Assembly (NCBI GenBank): GCA_021399435.1
Contig: JAJTUP010000101.1
Span: 1-64,000 of the forward strand
Length of the DNA: 64,000 nucleotides
Origin: Diaporthe sp. PMI_573
Taxonomy: Eukaryota > Ascomycota > Sordariomycetes > Diaporthales > Diaporthaceae
Direction: 5' to 3'
In this document: positions 45,968 to 56,791 of the stretch, piece by piece
How the letters are laid out: every line of letters starts with the position of its first letter
Position numbering within the stretch: position 1 is the first letter of the stretch
The notes under the pieces: generated by a model
Database searches by the model: none
Told to the model about the DNA's origin: nothing
Seen by the model: only the letters and a program-made list of their open reading frames with translations
Translations under genes and position numbers: made by a program

Positions 45968-48900
45968 CTAGCTAAGGCATTCCATGTATGCCTCTACCCT
46001 AATCTTTAATATATTTATTAAGATTAGCTTTTCTAATGCTCCATTTAGTGCCTTCTTTATACAAGTATCAGCTAGGTTGTCCTTCCTATCAATCTACTGT
46101 ATTTTAGAAATTTCTTTCTTTTCATATACTTCCCTTAGTAATATAATGTCAATTATCAGTCTCTTCTTATCTATCGTGCCTAGCCTAACTAGACAGTTAT
46201 ATAATAATCTTAAATCTATATAGATAACAACTGAAATTCTTGGCATTTCTAGACAGTTTATTACCTGGTTTAGTGTTGTACTAAGTACCATGCTACTATT
46301 AAACCCAGTTATTATTCCGTATAGCTTACTTGCTAGTATACTTTAGGTTACTCTTTTATACTTTATCAAACTCTAGTACACGATATTTCTACAGATTTTA
46401 AAGTCCTCCCTTATACAGTTAGTTTCTACTGCTAGTACAATAATAAAGCCTAGTTGCAAACTAAGGTCTATATTGTTGGCAAAGAATCCATCTGTGAAAA
46501 TATAGAGCTTTGTACACTCTAGGTCAAGTGGAACAAATATAATTCCTCTTTTAGGGTTTTCTATCTACCACTTAATTTGTATATTGAGTGCATTTATATC
46601 TTTCTTCTCTGGGTCTTTAATCTAAGCTGCTAATGATAGGTTGTATGCAGCTTTTAGTTAGTAGATTAATACAATATAGGCATCCCTTGCATGCTGGGCA
46701 ACATATTATTGGGGTGTATCTTTAGCCTGTAAGTTAATTAGTACCAGATTTACCACTTGGCCCTTTTGTATAAAGGTAATGTTGTCCCTATTAGACTTAA
46801 TCTTCCCTCTATTAAACTTAATTAGCTGTTTTGGTCCTAGGATTTGCTTATCCTTTACACGGAACTTTTTATTATATAGTTTCTTTTCTTCTTTTCCAGA
46901 GAATTGGGTAGTTGCAAAGCCAAAGATATCATCTATCTATATCCCAGTAATTCCAAAGTCATACAGTCTATTTATAGTAAACAACAAGTATAGATTATAT
47001 ATAGAGACCTTTATCCCCAAAACTTTAGTATAGTATAAATGATATGTCTTGTATTAGTATAGACCTGACTCTGCTAGTCTATATAATGGCTTCTAAATCA
47101 GAAGTATGGTTCCTGGTAGATATTAATTACACAGCTCTACTAGCAGCTCTGCCAGAATAGTACGAGTAAAGGGGTTGTGTAATTAGGTATAGGCCTGTAT
47201 AATGTCCCTTAATTTTCCTTGGCAGTAAAAGTGTAGTATAAGGGTTGGTCCTAGTATAAGAATGAGTCTCTGGCTTATCCTTTAAATGGTAGAAGCTTGG
47301 GTTAGGATTGCCTCCTTTTCTAAGTCTCTATACCTTTGTACAACAAGCCTAGATTTCTCTATCGGCTTAGTCGACCTGTTCTTTACCTCTTATACTATCC
47401 TTGTCTTGAAAATCCGGAGCCTACTATATTATCTTACATCGTACCAAATGAATTAGAAGACATTCTTACTAGCTAGTACGTCTATTTCTAGTATATTAGA
47501 CTCTTTAAACGGTCTTCTAAGAGTAGTAATAACATTTTCTTGGCAAAGTTTAACTACTAAATTATACAAGTCTTTTTCCTTCTAAGTAAGAAAAATACCC
47601 AGTAGCTATAGCATATATATGACAAAGGTTGGTTATATGGCAGCTCTGCGGGGTTATCTTCTTCTTATAGGTTAAATAGGGTGCCTGGTGGCTTTCCTTA
47701 GTTACCTTCTCTTCCTTAGCTAAGTCTATTCTTATACAATAGGCTGAGGGGTATCTAATTCGTCTTGGGGTATAGCTCCTATTATACAGTAATATAGCTT
47801 AACATATGTTGCCTATATTTAAATTAGTCCATTTATTATACCTACTATAATTATATATCCCTCGATACTATTGACTTTATACAGTCCTTTCTACCCCTTA
47901 TTTTCTCTCCAAATCAAGACATTACTTTAAATTAGTAGAGATAAGGTAGATTAGAGGTCCGGGCCATTTCTAGTATTAATTGCACAGTTAACTTCCACCT
48001 TAGCTCAGATCATATATAGCATCTTCATTGCTTTCTAAACTACTAGTACTTGTCGTATAATATCTAGTAAGGGCGGCGAATTTTGTAATATCTATAGGTA
48101 TGCTCTAAAAACTAGGAGTATTAGTATGATACTATTTAGTCCCACAGTATCGTTTAGTACCTTCACGGCTATCTATAGAAGTGTTTTGTCGTCTATATAG
48201 TAGCCAATCTCAGCCTTCAGAATCTTAAAAACTCTTCTCAGGGGGCCGTATAAGTATTTAACCTTGCCCAAAGCCCTGTATGCTTCTATAGGCATTTCTT
48301 TACACATAATTCCCATGATCTTTACATTGTTCCAAAATTCCTCTAAAGCAAAGTTAGTTCCCAGATTATATATAATATAGTCTGGTAGACTAATATACGT
48401 ATAGATCCAGTACTTATAGAGTATATTCCAGGTATCTCGTATAGAAAGAAAGCTAAGAAATGTAGCTGCTTAGAAGCTTGTATCTAAGTCAATTATATAA
48501 AGTACATTCCTTTCACCTAGGTATATAACGTTAATAACTACTTTGTAGTTAAAGTAGCTTTCGTCTTTAATTAAAAACTTAAATCTTCTTGGTAATAGAT
48601 CATATAGTTGGCAGAAGTGGCAGAACTTCTAAATCTTCTTTAGAATTGCCTCTTTAACATCATCATGCTCTACATTCCTTAATAACTTGTATAGTCTATC
48701 TATACAAAGGTGCCTAAATTATCTGTAGAGTCTCCTAAGCTGTAGCTCTGTAAGGAATACTCCAGCCTTTATACGGCTTATATTAAAAAATACATATCCC
48801 TATTTCCTAACTACCGGAATTATTATATCCTCTTATATAATAATATCTAATAGGTTATTAAAATATACTTTTAGCCTGTCTGCATTATATAGGAAAAATA

Positions 48901-50950
48901 GAAAGGGGGTTAATATATCTAGAATATAGTATATAATACTTCCTAGCTAGTTTACAACCTTAATTATACCAACTACTAAGATAGCATTACTATCGCTAAA
49001 TTTGACTTTAGCTATATCTATACCCTATCTAATCTTTATACCTAGGTTTTCATAGATATAGGCTAATGCTTGTAGCATCCCTATTGTAGAGAACTTAGCA
49101 GCCCCTATATTCTAGAGCTCTCCCTAATACTTTGTACTATATAGGTCATACAGTACAAAGTAACTTGCTTCAGTTACTTTTGGGGCTATATAGATGTCCT
49201 TCCTAGTTATGCAGTGGTTGAATGTAAAATCTACTAGATTCTATTAGGGGATAGCCTTATCGTCTATATCCCATAGATCAAATAGTAAGTCTTCTACTTT
49301 ATATAGTAGATCCTCCCCTTTATACTCAAGCAAGTAGGTAGCAAACTTCTCCTCTTCTAGGATAGGTTCTTATTTAAAGTCTTTGCATGCCTAGAGGTAT
49401 TGTTTTTATGTATCTATCCTTTCCTTGTCTATATAGTTTATAGACTAGCACCCTTCCTTCTTGCATATAAAGCATTTTATTGCCTTGGCTGTTGTACGGT
49501 ATGGTTTAAAGGGTTGTTTTTGTTTTGGTCTAAAGGAAATTCGCGCTAAGAAATGGTGGTTGTCTAGCCGAAAAGGGGTTTACGGTGAAGATTAGTAATT
49601 ATACAAAGTCTTCTGGCGGTCCTTAAAGTTTAAGCTATACCTCCTGTCTACAAAATTAATTCCAGCTTCTTTATATAACATGAATTATTAAATAGAGTCT
49701 CTTTCTATAGCTACTTGCAGAACTGTGTAAAGATCTATAAATAGGGCCTTGTATATAGGCTTCTGGTTTATTATAGCCGGTTCCAACTCTGGTATCGCGC
49801 GGCATGCTCTAACCACTATTATACAGAGTACTATTTTACCCTAATATTCCTTTCCTAGAGCTCTTTGTATAAGCTGTAGCTTGTCTAAGAGGGTTTTTAA
49901 GACCTCCGGTAAGGTCTTGTCTAGGTTTTCTTTCCTTATTTGCACGAATAACAAGGTTGTCTAGTCTGCCCAGTACTGGCTGTAGTTTATTGTTGTATTA
50001 AAGTATGTATCTATAAGGTTATATACTTTGTTCTACCTCTTGTCTAGCTCAATATAGTATATATAGAAGTCTTCTACACGACTAGAGAGGATGTCTGGAA
50101 AAACTATATAGTATTGATCTTTAGTGATTTACAGTTGTTTGCAATAACCAATAAAGATCTGTACCTTGTTGTACAGTAGGTTGTAGGGCTTGCCGGTATA
50201 GTTCCTATCTTTTCTCCACCCCTTCTGGAAGGTAGATACTTGTTAAGGGTCTATCGGCCTATTGTGGACAATTTGAGTTAAAGGTAGGTTATACAGTATA
50301 TTATCTATATAGACTAAATATACTGTAAGCGCTGTATTATGTTGTTGTAGAAAATTGCCCACCTCTTACATGTATCTTGTTCCCGGGGGTGTTTATTGTG
50401 CGGCTTGTGCTTTAATGGTAGGTGCTTGAAGATTTCGTGATATTTCGTATAACTGTATTTGGGGCGGTGGTTTGATTGTCTGTTGTATATGGGCTGGTTT
50501 TGGTACTTATAGTAGGTAGTTTTCTGCTGCCTTCTCGGCTTTGATAAGTCGTAGAATCTAACTAGTATAGGGACCCTTTAATGTTAGGATTCCTCTTATC
50601 TCAAGGAGATTTAGAAGTACTTTCTTAAATATACGATCTACTTTGTTGAATTAGTAGGAAGTCTACCCTTTAAAGTCGTTAACCAGAGACCCTAATATAT
50701 TGGCCTTGCTTAGGTCTAGATAAATAATATTCATTATAATCCGTGTAAAGTATGTGTTGATCTAAGTGTTGTTTGGTGGGGCATCTAGGTCAATATCTAG
50801 GTCCCAGTACCTTAGATTTGTCGTGCTTTGCTATATTTTTACAGGTATTGTGCTTTTCTTACTTATCTCTTTGTACGTTACTTAGTTTCGGCTACTTAAG
50901 CTTGCCGCTATGGCCGAAGCTGATGGTTTTGGTGTATTAGAGGATGACAT
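45968..50950 (-). pseudogene. Copia-F gag-pol polyprotein, RIP-damaged
   Basis: One minus-strand frame of about 1,660 codons from ATG 50950 (MSSSNTPKPSASAIA) to about 45968, interrupted by Gln-type stops. In order: gag, a CFICKKEGC knuckle (about 49455), protease region (about 48850-49010), integrase with LGKVKYLYGPLRRVFKIL (about 48215-48270), RT with KSRLVVQRY (about 47340) and IDDIFGF (about 46920-46940, the Y-x-DD region), RNase H with SILASKLYG (about 46330), YIDLRLLYNCLVRLG and DNLADTCIKKALN. Unlike family A it keeps long open blocks (45984-46291), so RIP was milder or more recent. It would have encoded all proteins needed for retrotransposition. Confidence 0.85.
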
Positions 50951-51300
50951 CTTGTATAGTGTTTTTTGGGTTGTCTACAAGGTGTCCTCTTTATCGTACA
51001 TTGGCGTATACTGCTTCTTCTTAGTCATATAAGGTCTTGGCTGTAGATACGTTCTGTCTGGCGTTTAGTATAGCAGTCTTGATTTGTACGATTTTAAGAA
51101 GATTTTGTCTTCTAGGAGTATTCTCTCTCTTCCTGACTGGCAGGGAGGTCGAGATAGCCTCTGGGCTCTTAGCACAAGCATACGATTCTAGTTGCCTCTG
51201 CGTCCCGTCTGGCGTTCTGTAGCTGCAACTATGGAGTTGTACCGGTACTTGTCTCTTTACTCTTGCTAATCTGTAATTACACTAAGCAATTACTGATTAG

Positions 51301-51508
51301 TGTTAAATGGCTTTTGCCATATGGCGTAATATATGTATGTATATGTCTGTATAATTAGTTCTGAATTTGTTGATGTCTGTCTAAACTATGAAACAAGCGG
51401 GAAAGCTTACATGTAGACCTCTTAGGTCTGCATGTACTTCCTTGCTGGATTAGTCATTATTTCTAGCCAAGATGGCTATGTGCAATCAGCCTCAGTGCTA
51501 TTCCAACA
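51301..51508 (-). mobile_element. Copia-F 5' LTR and adjacent primer site
   Basis: 208 bp. The bases 51283-51300 beside it (TAAGCAATTACTGATTAG) are identical to those beside the family B LTR. Confidence 0.88.
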
Positions 51509-51513
51509 CAATA

Positions 51514-52540
51514 TATATATAATATTATTAGTAACTTATACCTTCTTTTTCCCCTAAATTAAATTTATCTATATATAATTATTGTTAATCTAATAAGTTT
51601 TTATATATATTTTTTAAAAAAGATAATACTAAGCTTAAAGTAGGGTAGCTTAAACCTTGTAAAAAAATAGTTAGTTAATAAAAAAGATATAATATATCTT
51701 TTAAATAAGTTAATTGTTTTTAATTTCCTTTAAATATAGTAGTTTCTTTAAGTAATCTATAATTATAATTGTATATAAGTTAATTTGTAGCGTATTGAAA
51801 TTTAATGGCCATTTCTAGTATATTATATAATAAATTCTAACAAGTATCTAATAATAAAAGATATATTAGTTAGTAACTTATAGTAAATTAATAAATATAA
51901 TAGTATATATTTAGCGGAATTAAGGTTTTATTATTGTCTTCTAAATCGTCGTTTTCTAATTTATATTCTTGTAGAATTTCAAGCTACTATTTTCTAATTT
52001 GTCGATTTCTTTTAATAATAATAGCAATTTAATATATTTTATTAAGTAACGCTAAAATCTATTAGTATATAATATATATATATATATATATTTATAAGTA
52101 CTTTAAATAAATAAATACCTAGTAATTTCTTTAAAATAGTATTTTTTTTATATTAAGAAATAGTTTTTTATTCTTTACTAGTTTAAATAAATAAAATAGA
52201 TAATTTAATCTCTTATAATACTATACTATTAATAGTATTTTTATTAAATTTATTTATTATAGCCTTAGCGGTTATATTAAATATATATACTATATAGTAT
52301 ATATTGTTTTAAAATTCTAAATTTGTTGCTAATAAATATTTAATCTTAAATTTATTAAGAAATATATTATTGTTAGATCTATTATCTCGTATAATGCTAA
52401 TATAATAGTTAGTATATATAATAATATAAGTTATAAATTTAAATATCTATTAATAGTTTATAATAGAAGCTCTAAAGAAATATAAATATTATTTGTAAAT
52501 ACTTTATATATATAGTCTCTACTATATGCTTTATATAAGT
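51514..52540. other. AT-rich stretch without a supported gene
   Basis: About 1 kb of RIP-like, TA-dinucleotide-rich DNA with TA runs near 52070-52090. No frame gives a recognisable motif. Confidence 0.5.
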
Positions 52541-53047
52541 GTTAAACGGAAACGCTTGTATGGGCGCTACACGCAGAGAGTTACCCTAGACTTGGCACTA
52601 GATTTTCTCTAAGTGCCTATGGGGCGTGTACGCCGGCAGATAAGTTTGGTGGCCGTGAGTCGATTTTTTAGGCTGTTTTAAGACCCTAACTTCGTATCTC
52701 TGCATTATCCTTATTTCTTACCCAAAAAGCATGTAACTTAGCTTATTAGATAGCCTGATTTCTGAAGTGTATCTATATTTAGTTTGGTTACTATTAAGGT
52801 TAGGGTTAGCTGGTTATTTAAAGCTAAAGATAGTGGGTCTGAGGGCCGAATTTTCCGGCCTCGCCATTCCTGTACCAGAGCCAACCCACGTGTGCCCACG
52901 GGTGAGACAATGTCGGAGGGTGTATGAGGAGGGCTGACAGAAGCCCACTCAAATTTAATGCAAAGTTGTCTAAACTATTCTCAAGATTCCAAAGAAGCCT
53001 CCAGGCACCCTACTGCTACCTAACTACTATTTAATCTACTAACCTTA
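52541..53047 (-). repeat. Repeat family B-rep, copy 3 (inverted)
   Basis: Inverted relative to copies 1 and 2: it begins GTTAAACGGAAACGC and ends with ACTAACCTTAA. The motif AGAGAGTTACCCTAGAC is at 52575-52591. It again abuts Copia-A gag. Confidence 0.75.
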
Positions 53048-54260
53048 AGAAGTATTTTCTGTTTTACTATTATAATTATAAACTATTAATAAAGTTACTA
53101 AGAAGGATATTATAATAATTATTATTACAACTTTTAATTAGCTTAAGTTTAGTATTTATTTATAGGTAGTAGTTTTTAGTAAATAGGAGTATTATTATAT
53201 AGTTTTATACATAGAATCTTTTTTTTATTCTTAATATAGAAAGAAAGAGAAGAATAATAAAATATAAGTATAAAGAAAAGTAGTAATAGATATATGGAAA
53301 GTAATAGAAAAATATAATAAATTTAGTAACTGTAAATAAAATATATATAGTAGCAATCTATACTATTTATACCCGAAAAAGTAGATAGAAGGAAAGACAA
53401 TAAGGATTAAAAGTAGAAGATGAGGCTTTAAAGCAGCCTTTTAGGTGTTTTGTAGAAAAAATGAGGGGAAAAATATTGTAAGAAGATAATTATTATAATG
53501 AAAGAAAAGGTAATAATGGCAATAGTAACAAATATTTAATATAGTAGAGTATAAATAGTAGATTCTATAATAACAATAAAGGTAATAAAAATATTAAAAA
53601 ACATAGTTAATATAGAAAAATACTTTAAAGACTTATCTATAAAGACTTAGTAATAGTCAAGTATGGTTTTTAAAGATTTATAGTGTTGTTAATAAAGAAT
53701 ACTAGTATATTATAGTAGTTATAATCTTAAGTAAATAAATTATATAGTATTTATATAGTAATCTTATACTTTTTCTTAACTAGTATCTCTAATTGTTATA
53801 GTTGCTATAGGTAATATAATAATAGTCGGAAGGCGTTTAGTGGGTAGTTAAGGGTTTAATAAAGGGTTTTTTAGCCTTAAAAAAAGTATTTCTAAGGGCT
53901 TTTATTAATTTATATATTTGCTTAGTTAGATTCTTAAGGGTGTAAATAGGTGGGTTATTGTAAGAGGTATTTGTAATGTTTTTAATAGTATTCTTTTGTA
54001 TAATAGAGCATACTAATAGGCTTCTTTCTTTTCTTTTTTATATTTAGAAGATAAACCAGTAAGTTTTAGAAAAAAGTTAGTATTTTAAGGGCTGATTATT
54101 ACTACTTAGCAGTAAGTATGTTAAACGTTAGTATACTAAATAATAATAATTATAGCATAGATATTGCCTATTAAAACAGCTTAAAAGTATATAGCGACAG
54201 TAATAGCAATCTGCCTCTTCCTACCTTACTATTAAAAATTGCTAAGTAATTATTGATTAG
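53048..54260 (-). pseudogene. Copia family A, copy E: leader and gag start, RIP-damaged
   Basis: Minus strand collinear with copy C (37325-38687): leader 53160-54260 and the first part of gag to its left, cut by B-rep at 53047. The primer-site-like sequence lies at 54243-54260. Confidence 0.65.
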
Positions 54261-54622
54261 TATTAGTTGGGTATAGTAACGAGTAATTACTTAAAAGGGT
54301 AACCAAAAGGCTTGTAAATAGCTTTATTTGGTAGTAGTATTGTATATTACTTCTAGCTACTCTTAGTAGGTACTGAAATGCCTACCTAAGTATTAGCCAG
54401 AAGCGCTAACTAATCTAGCTAACTAACCCGCTCTATATAGACCCTGCAGCTAATTAGGGTAGCCGCTGAGGCAATCTAGCAGGTAACTAATTAACTAGAG
54501 TCTGCCAGCTAGTATTAGTCTGCTATAGACCAACCATTATCTTATTGCTGCCCTATAGCAGGGTTAGCGCTAGCTTAATCTATAAACCCTACACCCCTAA
54601 ATTTTATACTACTAAATCTATA
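54261..54622 (-). mobile_element. Copia family A, 5' LTR of copy E
   Basis: About 362 bp. First 120 bp are similar to all family A LTRs; the rest matches the copy D LTR (42352-42661) in reverse. It contains a CTGCTATAG...CTATAGCAG inverted pair. Confidence 0.65.
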
Positions 54623-54803
54623 TACTTAGAAATAAATAAATAGTTATTTAAATCTTTTAGTTTCTATTTATTAAAATAAGTTAAACATTTTATATAAAAG
54701 TTAAGTTAATAAATATAGTTAGTTTTATCTTTTAGATATATTAAATATTATTTACTAAAAAAATAGCTATACTATTTTTATAGTTTTTATTATTAGATTA
54801 TAT
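54623..54803. other. AT-rich spacer
   Basis: Nothing recognisable. Confidence 0.5.
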
Positions 54804-55285
54804 TGTGTGGATAGCTTCTTTAAAGCTTACAAGGGCCATTCTTTTAGTGTATTAGTTAGCAAATTCTGTGTTTAAACGGCAGAGGCACTTTGCCCTTGCT
54901 CGCTTGCTCCCGCAAAGCGTCTCCGCCGTGGATGGGCCCTTTAAGCCGCAGGGGGTTCTGCTTACTCAGCCTGGTGCGGGGATTTAGAGAAGAAGCCAGA
55001 CCAATAAAAATAATGTATACACAAAGATCTAAGTTGCAAACAAAATGCCGAGATTTTGGGGTTTAATAGAGGCAAAGCAACCATTAATTAAAACTAATTT
55101 ATTTATTTCCTCACAATCAAAGAGTCGTGACGCTAAGTAACCATATTCATTAAATGCGGAAAATTCCAAGGATCATTTTTATATACGCAGCATGGCGAGA
55201 CAGAGAATTAATATTTTTTAGCGGGAGATGCATACTGAGGGATTTGACATTACACGGGATAAAAGACCATTCTAAAAGAATGGCA
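54804..55285 (+). repeat. Repeat family G, copy 2
   Basis: Same ends and hairpin region as copy 1, with a few C-to-T changes that weaken the stem. Its right end is followed by extra partial copies of the terminal unit AAAGACCATTCTAAAAGAATGGC (to about 55335), as if the end had been copied repeatedly. Confidence 0.7.
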
Positions 55286-55395
55286 AAGACCATTCTAAAA
55301 GAATGGCAAAGAATGGCAAATAATGGCAAATAATGTGCTAACACCAACTAACATACTGCACGATGCTACTATTTCTACACACTCTACGGCACCAA

Positions 55396-55526
55396 ATAAG
55401 CACTATCTGGCTAAACGTCGGCTGTTGTTTGCTCAGATAGTGTAAATAAAGCACTATTAGACCCATTTAAGCACTATTTGGCCAAGTAATAGGGCAATGA
55501 CATCTAACGTTTAGCCAGATAGTACA
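55396..55526. repeat. 131-bp inverted-repeat element
   Basis: ACTATCTGGCTAAACGT (55400-55416) is repeated inverted at 55508-55524; related CAGATAGTG/CACTATT words lie between. A small miniature element or a fragment of one. Confidence 0.55.
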
Positions 55527-55533
55527 AATGAAG

Positions 55534-55605
55534 CCCTCGTCGCCCTCGTCGCCCTCGTCGCCCTCGTCGCCCTCGTCGCCCTCGTCGCCCTCGTCGCCCT
55601 CGTCG
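55534..55605. repeat. Minisatellite, eight perfect CCCTCGTCG units
   Basis: Eight 9-bp units in a row without variation, followed by CGTCACTCACGTG. The perfect array argues for recent expansion. It would code for a Ser-Ser-Pro or similar tripeptide if translated, but no frame is supported. Confidence 0.9.
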
Positions 55606-56789
55606 TCACTCACGTGACCCAGCTAGCCGGTACGGCGACAATATCGTCCTGAAAGTGCTGGTTGACGATGGTTTGTGGTGGTGATAGTGGTGTTCCATTG
55701 GTGACAGTCGGCTAGCCACTGCGCCTCGAGACCCGAGTAGTCAGGCACGTGTCCCATCGCCACAACGACTCAGAATTAATATCTAGATAGCTAGAGTATA
55801 TCTTTGATGCCGAATTGATCTATTCCACAAAGCATTTAATCGATAGCACGATGTGTGGGTGGTGGGTGGGTGGTTTAGTGTTGGTGGGCAGAGGAGGTTT
55901 GGCTGGGCACGTCGGTGAGGCTGCAAAACGCACTCTGTTGGGGTGCCTTTCGACGATGATCAAGGGCCTCTAGATTCTGGTACAACCCAGCTAGATATTC
56001 GGGAAAGACTGTACTCAGGCTATTCTTCAGTATATCAGCCAAGTCCATCCGGTGTTGGTAACGATGGCCTTATGGCAGGGCAGTCATGGACACAGCCCCA
56101 GTCTTTAGTCTATACTGGCATCCCTACAACATGGTGGACAGGGATTTTGTTTGAGTAGATGCCGGAAGAACCACACATACTGTACCAGCAACTCAATCAG
56201 TATAGCTAGTGGTCACGAAGCTATTGTCGTCCTTGAAATGGGGTGGTTAGGGAAGGCTTATGGTTATTACTATATGTGCAGGGAGTGAAATTTACTGTTT
56301 TGGTGTAAAGGAAGCCTGGCCGACTTTATCATATACGGTCCACGGGAAGGAAGTTGCAAAGTTATCAGTCATGTAGGAGTAAGAGCAAGGTAGTATTTAC
56401 GTACTAAGGCAGACGAACCAATAGAAATAATCAGTTAAAGGTTGATCTCAGTCCGCGAGAAGCCCAAGAAGGTGCTGGATAGTAGAATCATGCAAAAATC
56501 GGTAATGGTCCGATTAAAGTCGTACAAGGCCGAGGATAGCCTACAATCCATTGGAAATAAATAAACAGGACACTGTACACGATGACTCAAAACCCATCTA
56601 GCTACAATTAGCAGGACAGCCGTCAAAGATTACCCGCGTGATCCTATATTTCTCACGCGTATTTAATCTTGGCGGCCTGCAACTTCCCGACCTCTAGCTA
56701 CAAGACCCAGATCCAACTTTGCAAAATTAGGGGGCGGGCCCTACCAAGGCCCAGCACCCAGCCCTTTTTTCTTGTCCTCGATCCGGGAA
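55606..56789. other. Unique sequence, no convincing gene
   Basis: Normal composition, no RIP. A 71-codon frame at 55943-56158 (MPFDDDQGPLDSG start) has balanced composition and could be an exon, but I see no splice partners or motif. Confidence 0.35.
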
Positions 56790-56791
56790 TA

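Larger units (their letters stand above)
43863..51508 (-). mobile_element. Complete Copia element, family F, with target duplication
   Basis: 7,646 bp. LTRs are 208 bp each (43863-44070, 51301-51508), TGTTGAATGGC...ATTCCAACA, and every difference I noticed between them is a transition. Flanks are TAATA (43858-43862) and CAATA (51509-51513), a 5-bp duplication with one C/T difference. Gag-pol is minus strand. An unusually long region (44071-45967) separates the pol end from the 3' LTR. Confidence 0.9.
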
